Shown: one piece after another, positions 20,701 to 28,466 of the stretch
Numbering within the stretch: the first letter of the stretch is position 1
How the letters are laid out: each line of letters starts with the position of its first letter
DNA from: a virus
Length of the DNA: 32,639 bases
Reading direction: 5' to 3' (one strand)
IMG/VR virus record: IMGVR_UViG_3300025674_000198
Location: 1 to 32,639 of that record
Made by a program: the position numbers and the translations under genes
Notes under the pieces: model-generated
What the model was told of the DNA's origin: nothing
The model's input: only the letters and a program-made list of their open reading frames with translations
Database searches by the model: none

Positions 20701-21195
20701 GTATGATGAAGCAGTAGGCTCACGGCCAATATGGTGCGCCTCTGTTTGGTTGATTGCATGGTCTACGTTGCTAATGCTTGCACCTGTTGTAAGAGACTGC
20801 TCAACACCGTTCACATATATCTTAAATGAAGTGTTTGCCGCATCCAGAACGCCAACAACGTGATACCAAGCAGACACGTCCCTGAACAACGCTGGGGTGT
20901 ACACTTCCCCTCTTGTTGTGTTGCTTGTTCTGGCAAAGTACTTAATACCGTCATTGTTAAAATACAAACCGCCTTGGTTCTGACCGCTACTATCTCTTGT
21001 ATAAAATAGGCGCATAGAGCCGCCCAAATTTCCACGCTTAACCCAGCCTGACCATGTCCAAGTCTTACGGTTGCCAGCAGATGCTGGTGTCCTGTTTAGA
21101 TAAGCACTATCGCCATCCTCAAAGCGCAGGGATGAACCCTCGGCAAATGCGTCTGTGGCATACATAAATTGGGATGAACCGAATGGGCCAGACAT
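17797..21195 (-). CDS. Large tail adhesin: LamG domain, duplicated module and SPRY domain
   Basis: 1132 residues. Residues about 20-200 form a LamG/concanavalin-like lectin domain (NRKTWTWSGWVKRG, AWYHVVGVLD, KIYVNGVEQ). Residues 224-545 form a module that recurs at 805-1125 (GVGFEPDFVWIKNRS / GVGFQPDWVWLKTRS; VSNTDGSITSTV in both; YCFHSVSGYSK / YAFHSVEGYSK). Between the copies lies a SPRY domain (about 619-755; SGKWYAEVRL, DIIGVAMDIDNDQVSFYKN). The end, LAFAEAPFKNANAR, matches other aquatic-phage tail proteins. All three domain types bind sugars or proteins, so the product probably contacts the host surface. Start ATG 21195 has AGGAG seven bases upstream. It follows the tail-fibre gene by 8 bases. 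Confidence 0.8.
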   Translation of the reverse strand: MSGPFGSSQFMYATDAFAEGSSLRFEDGDSAYLNRTPASAGNRKTWTWSGWVKRGNLGGSMRLFYTRDSSGQNQGGLYFNNDGIKYFARTSNTTRGEVYTPALFRDVSAWYHVVGVLDAANTSFKIYVNGVEQSLTTGASISNVDHAINQTEAHHIGREPTASSYYDGYLANVTFIDGTALDPTSFGEYDGTLWKPKSDTDIQALTFGTNGFYLPFKQTTEAEGFSTVTYTGNGGTQSIEGVGFEPDFVWIKNRSSALDHRLFDSVRGANETLFSNTTSAEYTDTDQVMSFDSSGFTIGADTGVNQSSSNHVAWCWDAGSGSPVSNTDGSITSTVKANTAKGFSIVTFTNPSSGSGSIGHGLSVKPDMIITKARSATGNWTVAHKSLGANMQDHYLLLNGTNATTTSSGLWGGEPTSTVFYSSSALQVPSATMIAYCFHSVSGYSKCSSYTGTGAAGNSITGLGFKPAWIMIKKTNAAEDWAIYDNTRSPVNTVNKLLTANTSDAEATPSANVLDFDSDGFTIQGSGNTINTSGGSYIYLAFADTRDATFFGDTSGNSNNWTPNALNNTDVVIDAPVTGGNFAVMNPLAGGTVPVFSEGNLKVVQTTNTLFQTSYGSFGVASGKWYAEVRLDDLSTNGTQIGVGSYVYAPSSSNQNGNVSGITMINLDNTSSSSRCVIIDGVAQTGSNSGFSFSAGDIIGVAMDIDNDQVSFYKNNTLLGTGNHSLTSVGGGEFFLILFTRGNPTTGLSANFGQDSSFAGNETPQGNTDDNGVGDFYYAPPSGYLALTTGNLPTPTITAPDDYFNTVLYTGDGVDDRAITGVGFQPDWVWLKTRSIADNHVLNDSVRGGNRQLFSNTTDQEFTATTLLKTFDSDGFTLGTDSSANGSGRTLAAWNWLAGGTAVSNTDGSITSTVSANTDAGFSVVGYTGTGSAATVGHGLSQKPMIAFFKNRDTTGQWRVYYNINGLGAGVRYLALNSTSASVYDPNIWQGSIASNTVINIGSAGEVNGSGGRIICYAFHSVEGYSKIGSYTGNGSTDGVYVHLGFRPSWIMVKRTDSANDWTLQDNIRDPHNPVDKYLLASQADAEGTTLYFDFLSNGFKLRTLTGASNASGGTYIFLAFAEAPFKNANAR
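17821..18783 (-). repeat. Second copy of the duplicated adhesin module
   Basis: Codes for residues 805-1125. Matched landmarks with the first copy are SVRGGNRQLFSNTT, DSDGFTLGTD, NTDGSITSTV, VGHGLSQKP, YAFHSVEGYSK, LGFRPSWIMVKRT and GGTYIFLAFA. Similarity is clear at protein level and moderate at DNA level, so the duplication is not recent or has diverged under selection. Confidence 0.75.
19561..20526 (-). repeat. First copy of the duplicated adhesin module
   Basis: Codes for residues 224-545, with SVRGANETLFSNTT, DSSGFTIGAD, NTDGSITSTV, IGHGLSVKP, YCFHSVSGYSK, LGFKPAWIMIKKT and GGSYIYLAFA in the same order and at nearly the same spacing as the second copy. Confidence 0.75.
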
Positions 21196-21203
21196 GGCAA
21201 CTC

Positions 21204-22793
21204 CTATGCGAAGGCTAGTTGTGGTGTGCCAAGCAGAATACGCCCAGTTGCCGCTACAACATACGGCACGATGTCAGTAGTGCTTGCGGCTGTTGATAGC
21301 GTTAGACCAGCCGCCCCAGCAGTCTCATAGTCTGTGCCTAGAGATATTGTTCTGCCGCCTGTGCTGTCCTGTATAAATACAATGAAGCCTGACTGCCCAA
21401 CCGTTTCGGTAGTTGGATTAGCCAGCGTTACATTTCCTGTTAGTGTCAGAACAAAGTTTTGATTGGCTGCAAAGTCTAATGTAACAGACCCAGTGTTTGT
21501 TGTGTCGGTGTCAGTAGAGCCTCTCTGTGCCGCAGTAAATGTCTGGGCCACATCGAGCTTGGCTGTGTCAGCATCAAACGCTTGCACATCTACGCCAACT
21601 TCCAGATCCACCGCTTGCTGTGCCGCACTTACACTAGCCGCAGTAAACAATGCCTTGCCTACTGTAGTGCCGCCAAGGTTTGTCTGCGCTGTTGCCGCAC
21701 TAGCAAGGTCAGATAGGTTGTTTGCCGCCAGCAGATAGCCAGTGCCAGATATAAATGCATCATTCCATGCAGACCCATCATAGACCCGGATGACATCGCT
21801 GGTGTCGTTAAAATATACATCCCCGGAATCGACTGTCAGCCCTTGCCCAGTGATGTATGTTTGTGCCGCACTGTCGTTAGCGTGCGCGCCATAATAGCGG
21901 TCTGTAAAATCGTCAGCACTTGCCGCCGCAGCAGCCGCGCTTGCCGCTGCCGCTGTAGCAGATGTGGCGCTATTTGTAGCCTGGGTTGTCGCAGTCGTGG
22001 CAGATGTCGCGCTTGCTGTGGCAGATGTTGCGCTTGCTGTCGCGCTATTGGCGGCTGCTGTAGCACTAGCCGCCGCATTGGTTGCCTGAGTAGCCGCATA
22101 AGCCGCGTCAATTACCAAATCCCATTTAGCCACATCAGCGTTGCTGCTTATAGGTGTAGACCCGCTGGATGTGTGCGCGGTGTTACAGCGATATACGTTA
22201 TAATTGCTAGCGTCTTTTATTAGGTCACGCACGCCATACGCAACAGATGCCGCCCAGTTGCCGCGCCAGTTGCCGATATCTTCGCCGACAACAGGGTTAC
22301 CATTGCTATCAAACGCCAGCGTTTTGCCAGCGCGCGATGCTTTGGTTGGCAGGGTCATGTCTACCACGCCGCCATCTTCTACTAGCGCCGGGTCGAATAC
22401 AGGCGCGCGCATGGCACGGCGCCCCTCTTCAGATACTTGCTGGTCAAATATTGTCAGGCTGTCTAGCTGTTCGTTTAGGGATGACGCAAGCAAGTCGCCG
22501 GCTGTCACAAAGTCTGTGGTGCGCTCGATGTCACGCGCGCCAACGATTACAATCTGGTCTGACCCCGTTGGCGTGGACGGCACGTTGGTGCCGGTCACAA
22601 TAGTTACAGACCCGGTGCCGTTAGCGTTGATGGCCACGGTGTAGTCTGTCGTTAGCGTTAACTTTGCGGCGTTGAAGTACACAGCTAGGTCACCGCTGTC
22701 GATGATCTCAAACGTAAACGCATACGGGCCTAGACCGGCTGACCCGGTAAAGACTGCGCGTCTTGTCACTGCGTTAATGTTGTAATCTGCCAT
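21204..22793 (-). CDS. Tail fibre protein with T7-type N-terminal domain
   Basis: 529 residues. The N-terminus (RRAVFTGSAGLGPYAFTFEI, DYTVAINANGTGSVTI, ...VGARDIERTTDF, LNEQLDSLTIFDQQ) is the T7 gp17 tail-attachment domain (about 1-140). Residues 174-229 (GNWRGNWAASVAYGVRDLI, YNVYRCNTAHTSSG) resemble a small carbohydrate-binding module. An Ala/Thr/Ser heptad array (236-293) should form a trimeric coiled coil, and NNLSDLASAATAQTNLG (about 351-367) is a common fibre repeat. The C-terminal part is strand-rich. It carries the receptor-binding apparatus, probably with the adhesin encoded next. Start ATG 22793 has AGGAG six bases upstream. Confidence 0.9.
   Translation of the reverse strand: MADYNINAVTRRAVFTGSAGLGPYAFTFEIIDSGDLAVYFNAAKLTLTTDYTVAINANGTGSVTIVTGTNVPSTPTGSDQIVIVGARDIERTTDFVTAGDLLASSLNEQLDSLTIFDQQVSEEGRRAMRAPVFDPALVEDGGVVDMTLPTKASRAGKTLAFDSNGNPVVGEDIGNWRGNWAASVAYGVRDLIKDASNYNVYRCNTAHTSSGSTPISSNADVAKWDLVIDAAYAATQATNAAASATAAANSATASATSATASATSATTATTQATNSATSATAAAASAAAAAASADDFTDRYYGAHANDSAAQTYITGQGLTVDSGDVYFNDTSDVIRVYDGSAWNDAFISGTGYLLAANNLSDLASAATAQTNLGGTTVGKALFTAASVSAAQQAVDLEVGVDVQAFDADTAKLDVAQTFTAAQRGSTDTDTTNTGSVTLDFAANQNFVLTLTGNVTLANPTTETVGQSGFIVFIQDSTGGRTISLGTDYETAGAAGLTLSTAASTTDIVPYVVAATGRILLGTPQLAFA
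21915..22088 (-). repeat. 21-base-period heptad repeat in the fibre gene
   Basis: About eight consecutive heptads of the form A-T/A-x-x-x-x-S (ATAAANS, ATASATS, ATASATS, ATTATTQ, ATNSATS, ATAAAAS, AAAAAAS), with matching 21-base periodicity in the DNA. Such arrays form Ala-rich coiled coils and expand or contract by slippage. Confidence 0.8.
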
Positions 22794-22810
22794 GTCAACT
22801 CCTTGCGGGT

Positions 22811-22839
22811 ATTATACCTTATTTAATGCGGCTCGTCTA
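22811..22839 (-). promoter_or_regulatory. Sigma70-type promoter for the tail-fibre gene
   Basis: On the minus strand TAGACG (22834-22839) is separated by exactly 17 bases from TATAAT (22811-22816). The -10 lies in an 11-base palindrome GGTATAATACC (22808-22818). The -35 overlaps the upstream stop codon. The predicted start falls at the AGGAGT ribosome-binding site, so the leader would be very short. Confidence 0.5.
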
Positions 22840-25800
22840 TTTGGGCGTAAATATAGATTTGCGCTTTTCTTCGGCCATGCGCTTACTTATTTCTGGGTAT
22901 TCAATGATGTCGTCTGGCAATCCCATGTCTCTACCCCGCGCTTTTGGTGACACATCAACAAGTCTAAATTTTTCGTCGGTAATAAAAGTGCCAAACATAC
23001 GCTCACGCGCTGCTAACCTATATTGTGCGACAATTCCGTTAACAGACTTTTGCGCTTCGCCAAACGGGAAATCTATACCCAGCTTTTGCGTCTCATCTAT
23101 AAGGTCTGCCGCATCTGCCATAATAGCTTCTGCTAGTGTTGCGTTGTTAAATTCTTTCAGGCGTATGTCATTGGCGTATAGCTGTATGTATCTGGTGCGC
23201 TGTTCTGCCGTTAGCGTGTGACCGGCAAGCGTTAGCTTTTGCGGTAACCGCGTTATCCCGTGGTTAATCATAGACAAATAAGATTTTAACTCACCTTTCT
23301 TGCCTTCCCATGAACCAATGCCTGCGCGCATGCGTGGGCCAAAGTTATACAATGTGCCAATGTCAGGCACTATTTCTTCACCAAACTCATTTAATCTAGG
23401 CTGTAATTTTCTAGAGGAAAAAGGCGTGCGCGACATCCATTGATTATACGCCTCGCCAAACGCCCTAAACCCTGCCCAATGTGGGTCGTAGCTTAAAGCC
23501 TCAATGCCAAACAGCCCTGCCTCGCCTGCCTCTACTTGTGCTTGGTTAATTGCTGTCTCACTTTGTCCGGGGTTTAGGTATCTTTCAAGCCTAGCTGACA
23601 AAGCGCCGTTTGTTAAACCAGCTATAGGCGTTCCAGCCATGACAGTGCTTGCGTATGTTTTCATAATTTCATCAAAAACACGCGTTAGCTTTTCTGCTTC
23701 ATCGCCGCCTGTTTTTTGTGAGCTAACCACTCTATATAATTTTGCAATCAACTGGGTTTGTGGAAAGCTAGCCGCCATTTGGTACATACCACCAGCCGCG
23801 CCTGCAAACATTTTCTGCACATATTCATCATCGTCATCATAGTCTGAGTAGAACATTGCATTGCGCATTGCTGCACCAACAAGCAATGGCGTTGATGCTG
23901 GGTCTATTTTTCTGAGCGATATAAAAACATCACCGTCAAACTCGCCAGTGCCTTGACTTACGCTATCTTCACCAAGCAAAGATTTAAATCTTTCTATAGT
24001 GGGGGTTGAAACCTCATGCTCACCTTGCAAACGCAAAGCAAACGGTTGCCACCCCATTGATGTTAGCGTGTCTTTGTCTTTTAGGTCTATCGGCCCCGGC
24101 CCAGTAACCCGCCCATCGTCTGCAAATTGCCAGCCGCCAATCAGCATGCTAGAGCCAAGAGCCATGCGCGATATAGCCAAATCTTTATATCTGCCGCCGC
24201 GCTTTACATCCGACCAAAACTGCGCTGACATAGGCGCAAGAGGTGTGCGCGACATTCCTTGGTTGGCAATGTTTACAAGCGTTCTATTAAACAAAGTGAT
24301 TAGCTTAATCCCGCGCATGTTCAAACCACGGTTCATGCCTATATACATGTTTGCCATAGGCACGTTTTTGTCTATATCTTCTTGCAATGTAACTATGCGC
24401 CTAAAGCCTTCCACGCTAGCCGCTATGTCCGCTGGCTGCTGTGATAGCAATCTGCCGTTTGCGTGTTGCGCTTTTTCCATAGCTGTGCCGGGGCTGTCAC
24501 CAGCGTCTAGCGCCTCAATGTACTTTTGCACGCCATAGCGTTGTGCTTGCTCATGCAACTCTATACGCTGTGCAATGCCGCCAAAAAAACCATCTGCCGC
24601 TGCAATAAACCTCATTGGCACAGAATGCACCGCGCCCATCATATCTATAGCGCGGCCAACCATAGTGCCTTTCAACTCGCCGGTGCGCAAAACCTTACCT
24701 CTAAATTTCATGTAAGGTGTGTTACTTAAATACTCAGAACTAAGGGCAGACCGCTGGACATCTCTAGCTTGCACATCTCTTTGCATAAAACCTTCGCCCA
24801 TCATAGACCAACCATCTATGATGCCGCGTTTGATGCCCCCGGCTCTAGCGCCTATATCAGCTAGCTGGAACTTATCTGCCGCGCTTCTTGGCTTTCCTAT
24901 AAGTTTTTCAAGGTTGCTAAGTAATGGGCTAACAACAGTTGCCGCCAAAGTGCGCTCTGCAAAGTCAAGCCCTATAAGGGCGGCTGTGCCAACCCCATTA
25001 AAAAGATGCGTATTTGGGTCGGTCAGCAAAGTTGATTGCGCCGTATAGATAATTGCATCTATGGACTTTCTATATAAACCAACTTCCACCATTTTGTTTT
25101 TTGCTTTTGCGTTTGGCATTGTCATCCATTTTTCTGCCAAAATACGCAATTGCTCATCACCGCCAAATTGTTCTAACACCCGGCGTTGCTCTGTGATTGA
25201 CAGATTTTTTTGCGCGCCTTCCCCAGCACCTTTAAAAACATTCATAGATCTGGCAATGTCTGTTTTTGCGCCAGACAACTCTTTAACAATAATATCATGC
25301 TGCGCTAAAGCCTCGCGCAACTTAACGCGCTCTGGCATTGCAAGCTGGCCCGCTTGCGCTTTTGCCATCATTTCGTCTATGCGTAAAAGACTTGCATCAT
25401 GCACGGTAACAAGCGCAGCCATTCTTTTTGCTAATTCATCGCCGCCAATGGCGCTGGTCATTGGTTTGCCTTTAAACATTTGGTCTAGCACATTTGTAGC
25501 CACGCCGCGCTCGGCTGCATCATCGTATAGGCTCTGTATTGTGCGCGGCCCTACTGGCGGCAAATCCTTAGACACCGCTTGGATTGTGGCGTTTAATTCA
25601 TCAGAACTATAGAAGGTGGTGTTAACGCGGCCTTCTTCGACACCAGCCTCTTTTTGTGCTGGTGTAGGGCTAGGCGCTGTTCGTGGCGCGTCCATCGCCT
25701 CGCCGCGCGCTGCCATAATCTCTGCCGCTTTTTCCTCAGACACAGGCTCTGGCATAATGCGAGGCTCTTGTCTGCCGCTGGCCGTGTAGTCGGTTGGAGC

Positions 25801-26055
25801 TTCCTGTACAGGCACCTCAACCCTCGCCTCTGGCTCGGCTATTGGCGCGTCAATAGTGACGTCTTTTCCCATTTTAGCGCCGGGCTTAGTTAGCGGCTCC
25901 ATAATTTCTTTTAATATCTTGCGGCTAACTTTGCGCCCCGCGCCCAAGTCTAGGCCAGCAACTTGCACAGAGCCGTCAGCGCTTGGCTCACCTAGCTCTG
26001 TTGGCTGTGGATCAATAATGCCTTTGCCTTCCGGCATGTCTTTAGGTATCGACAT
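22837..26055 (-). CDS. Very large internal virion / DNA-ejection protein
   Basis: 1072 residues, no strict motif recognised. It has a Pro/Glu-rich disordered N-terminus (about 1-130), then a mostly helical body with several hydrophobic stretches (LFNGVGTAALIGLDFAE, GSSMLIGGWQFAD) and a DYDDDDEY acidic patch. Size, composition and place (between internal proteins and tail fibre) match the largest core proteins of podoviruses, such as T7 gp16, which enter the cell envelope on infection. No transglycosylase motif is visible. I chose ATG 26055 because the frame further upstream runs into the preceding gene. Confidence 0.7.
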   Translation of the reverse strand: MSIPKDMPEGKGIIDPQPTELGEPSADGSVQVAGLDLGAGRKVSRKILKEIMEPLTKPGAKMGKDVTIDAPIAEPEARVEVPVQEAPTDYTASGRQEPRIMPEPVSEEKAAEIMAARGEAMDAPRTAPSPTPAQKEAGVEEGRVNTTFYSSDELNATIQAVSKDLPPVGPRTIQSLYDDAAERGVATNVLDQMFKGKPMTSAIGGDELAKRMAALVTVHDASLLRIDEMMAKAQAGQLAMPERVKLREALAQHDIIVKELSGAKTDIARSMNVFKGAGEGAQKNLSITEQRRVLEQFGGDEQLRILAEKWMTMPNAKAKNKMVEVGLYRKSIDAIIYTAQSTLLTDPNTHLFNGVGTAALIGLDFAERTLAATVVSPLLSNLEKLIGKPRSAADKFQLADIGARAGGIKRGIIDGWSMMGEGFMQRDVQARDVQRSALSSEYLSNTPYMKFRGKVLRTGELKGTMVGRAIDMMGAVHSVPMRFIAAADGFFGGIAQRIELHEQAQRYGVQKYIEALDAGDSPGTAMEKAQHANGRLLSQQPADIAASVEGFRRIVTLQEDIDKNVPMANMYIGMNRGLNMRGIKLITLFNRTLVNIANQGMSRTPLAPMSAQFWSDVKRGGRYKDLAISRMALGSSMLIGGWQFADDGRVTGPGPIDLKDKDTLTSMGWQPFALRLQGEHEVSTPTIERFKSLLGEDSVSQGTGEFDGDVFISLRKIDPASTPLLVGAAMRNAMFYSDYDDDDEYVQKMFAGAAGGMYQMAASFPQTQLIAKLYRVVSSQKTGGDEAEKLTRVFDEIMKTYASTVMAGTPIAGLTNGALSARLERYLNPGQSETAINQAQVEAGEAGLFGIEALSYDPHWAGFRAFGEAYNQWMSRTPFSSRKLQPRLNEFGEEIVPDIGTLYNFGPRMRAGIGSWEGKKGELKSYLSMINHGITRLPQKLTLAGHTLTAEQRTRYIQLYANDIRLKEFNNATLAEAIMADAADLIDETQKLGIDFPFGEAQKSVNGIVAQYRLAARERMFGTFITDEKFRLVDVSPKARGRDMGLPDDIIEYPEISKRMAEEKRKSIFTPK

Positions 26056-26200
26056 TTGTCCGCTGTTCCTTATAAAGCTGCACAAGCCTTTCAGCTAACA
26101 CCTTTGTTTTTTCTGGTGTCATGCTTTCAGCAAATTTTATAAACTCTTGACTTTCGCCTTCAAGCCCCGGTTCAGGGCTGTCCTGTAATGTCGCTGACAT
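26042..26200 (-). CDS. Small acidic/helical protein, 52 residues
   Basis: Unrecognised. It opens MSATLQDSPEPGLEGE and continues as one charged helix (EFIKFAESMTPEKTKVLAERLVQLYKEQR). Start ATG 26200 has GAGGG about five bases upstream. It overlaps the gene before it by 29 bases and the gene after it by 14. Without it the space between the two large virion genes would be unexplained. It could be a small virion component or assembly factor. Confidence 0.65.
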   Translation of the reverse strand: MSATLQDSPEPGLEGESQEFIKFAESMTPEKTKVLAERLVQLYKEQRTNVDT

Positions 26201-28466
26201 CTATCCCTCTTTCCCTAGCAATCTTTGCCAGTTCTGCCTCATAATCTGTTGGCGCGCTCTTCTTGTTGCCTACACCTAATTTACCATACAATTCTTTTTC
26301 TGGATACCACAAGAGCGCTTGCGCTGATGCTGCGTCTGTTTGCATGCCTTGCTCTCTTAGCAACTCAACGGCCCTGTCTACTGTTGCTCTCATGTAGCTT
26401 CTGTGGCCACCGCCAGAAGGTGTTTCCAGCACTTTTGTGCCGCCCTCATCTAATGCTTTCATGGAACGCGTAAATTCTCTTTTGTCCTTAAAGTTACCGG
26501 CAGCAAATTTCTTATGCACAGCGCTGGCAAAGTCTGACAGTATTGTGTCATCATTTATTATATCGTCATACACAAAACCATACTCTTGAGCTAGCTCTGG
26601 CGTTGTCGCATCTCTGGCCCGTGTCTGTTGTTTAGCTAAAAGCGCCGGGCTACGTTCTGGTATTAATGTGCCAGACATGCGGCCCCACATGCGCATAAAC
26701 CACCTGTCCATGGTTAGCATGTCCATGTTGCCTTCTAGGTTCTGGTAAAATGCGCCGCCAATCTTTGGCCCAAACATTGCGCTTGCCGGTAGCTCGGTAC
26801 CCATGTTTTCTCCAGACACCTTGAACCCGTACTCTTTGCCAATCTTAACTAAATCCCTAACTTTCATTTTAGTGTTTAACAGCTTAAACACTTCTTCCCG
26901 GCTACCTAGCTTTTCCTCTAATTCGTTAAACAACCTAAACCCAAATTCCATGCTGGGCTTTTCTCTCCCGTAACCAACTATTGGCATTTTGTTTGTTTTT
27001 CTATAAACGCCATATGCATCTACGGTGTTAGCAACATTTGTTGCAACATCTGCGCCATTGCTTGTGATCGCCATTATAAACTTAAATGAAGATGCCGCAG
27101 TCTGGTCTGTTGCCAGTTCAGGGTAAAGCCTAGACGCAATCGACATTGCATTAGTAATTTTTGTTTTGTACCAATCAGCAGCGTTACCCTTTGCTTTCAT
27201 GGCCTCCATAATTTCAGCCGCCATCATTTTAGCAATAGCTTCTTGGTTTTCATTATTTTGTGCTGACCTGTCACCACCGGCTTTAGATTTTTGATTTAGC
27301 TTTACAGCAACATCATATAAGTTGCCACCCGGCTCTATAGTGCCTTGCCCATATAACTCGTCTATTAAAGTGCCAGCGCGCTCACCTTCACTTAGATTTA
27401 TTGTAGGTTTGCCGCGAATAGCTTTTACAGCATCACCAGCCGCAGCAATCAGCGGGTCAGGGTCCACACCGCTAGTTAGCGTTGTGCCGCTTTCGCTCAT
27501 GCGTTTTTTTGCGCCTTCCCCCATGCCCTCAAACAAATCACCTATAGCTTGGCCAACTGGCGGCAACAAAACTTCCGCGCCTTTGGCTGCGCCAGCACCA
27601 ACAGCCGCCCCTACAGCCGGGGCAACAGTTGCGCGTATTCCAGCCTCTAATGGGGTCGGAGCATCACCAGCCGCAGTCTCAACAGCCATTTGCCCTACCT
27701 CGCCAACCTCGCTATAACCCGCCCCTGCTAAAGCGCCAGCCGCTACTGGGCGTTGCGTGGCAAATTGCGCTGGCCTCGCCATTTGTTGCAGCGCTTGTTT
27801 GATGCCTAGTTTAATTCCTGTCTGCGTTGTTTGCCTCGCGAAAAGACCAGCCCCTGCCGACACTATGCCAGCGTATGTTGTTGGGTCTGTAAAGATACTG
27901 CGAAATGCCCTAGAAACACCAGCGCTTGTAAACGTAGGCAGTTGCTCATACGCGCCCATAAAGTCTAAAAATGCTTGCGCTTTGTCAGGATCTTCTTGTG
28001 ACAATATGTGCGCGGCCTGTGCTATTGTGCCGCCTGCATCAGTGCCTACGCCCGGTATGCCGCCAATATTAAACATAAAGTCAGACTGCACGTTTAGCGC
28101 ATAATCTATAACGTCATCAGCGCCGCCTCTAAACGGCTGGCCTTCAAACATTTCATAGATTTGCATTGCATCGTAAACAATTTCCGGCGTTGCAATCATG
28201 CGGTCCACTGTCATAACGTCAGTGTCTTGCGCCACATCTTGCTCTGCTTTTTGCATAAGATAGTCAAAACTAGCAGATGTATCTAGCCCGGTCTGCACCG
28301 CTTCTGCCCCCGGCGCTTCGCTTGGCTCTTCGCTTACACGCAAACCAACAGGACTACCCGCAGACACATAATACAGATTGCCTGCTTTAGTGCGCGTATA
28401 GTTAGCGTCAGGCAGTTGCGCAGCGTTTTCTCTTTGGTTAAATATCTTTTCTACATCATCAGTCAT
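26172..28466 (-). CDS. Internal virion protein, 764 residues
   Basis: No family recognised with certainty. The N-terminal 150 residues are acidic. A Gly/Ala-rich hydrophobic zone (about 240-300, VAAGALAGAGYSEVGE..., VAPAVGAAVGAGAAKGAEVLLPP) could insert into membranes. The C-terminal half is helical and basic, with DRWFMRMWGRMSG and a final VDRAVELLREQGMQTDA...YPEKELYGKLG block. Its place in the run of core-protein genes suggests a DNA-ejection protein that forms part of the trans-envelope channel. The start overlaps the upstream stop as TAATG. Confidence 0.65.
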   Translation of the reverse strand: MTDDVEKIFNQRENAAQLPDANYTRTKAGNLYYVSAGSPVGLRVSEEPSEAPGAEAVQTGLDTSASFDYLMQKAEQDVAQDTDVMTVDRMIATPEIVYDAMQIYEMFEGQPFRGGADDVIDYALNVQSDFMFNIGGIPGVGTDAGGTIAQAAHILSQEDPDKAQAFLDFMGAYEQLPTFTSAGVSRAFRSIFTDPTTYAGIVSAGAGLFARQTTQTGIKLGIKQALQQMARPAQFATQRPVAAGALAGAGYSEVGEVGQMAVETAAGDAPTPLEAGIRATVAPAVGAAVGAGAAKGAEVLLPPVGQAIGDLFEGMGEGAKKRMSESGTTLTSGVDPDPLIAAAGDAVKAIRGKPTINLSEGERAGTLIDELYGQGTIEPGGNLYDVAVKLNQKSKAGGDRSAQNNENQEAIAKMMAAEIMEAMKAKGNAADWYKTKITNAMSIASRLYPELATDQTAASSFKFIMAITSNGADVATNVANTVDAYGVYRKTNKMPIVGYGREKPSMEFGFRLFNELEEKLGSREEVFKLLNTKMKVRDLVKIGKEYGFKVSGENMGTELPASAMFGPKIGGAFYQNLEGNMDMLTMDRWFMRMWGRMSGTLIPERSPALLAKQQTRARDATTPELAQEYGFVYDDIINDDTILSDFASAVHKKFAAGNFKDKREFTRSMKALDEGGTKVLETPSGGGHRSYMRATVDRAVELLREQGMQTDAASAQALLWYPEKELYGKLGVGNKKSAPTDYEAELAKIARERGIDVSDITGQP

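Noticed and set aside
21204-22793. Invertible tail-fibre segment acted on by the serine recombinase
   Set aside because: I found no inverted repeat pair around the fibre or adhesin genes, and the recombinase gene is far away.
22837-28466. Lytic transglycosylase or polymorphic-toxin activity in the large internal proteins
   Set aside because: No catalytic transglycosylase motif or toxin signature could be identified by eye; only size and position support their role.
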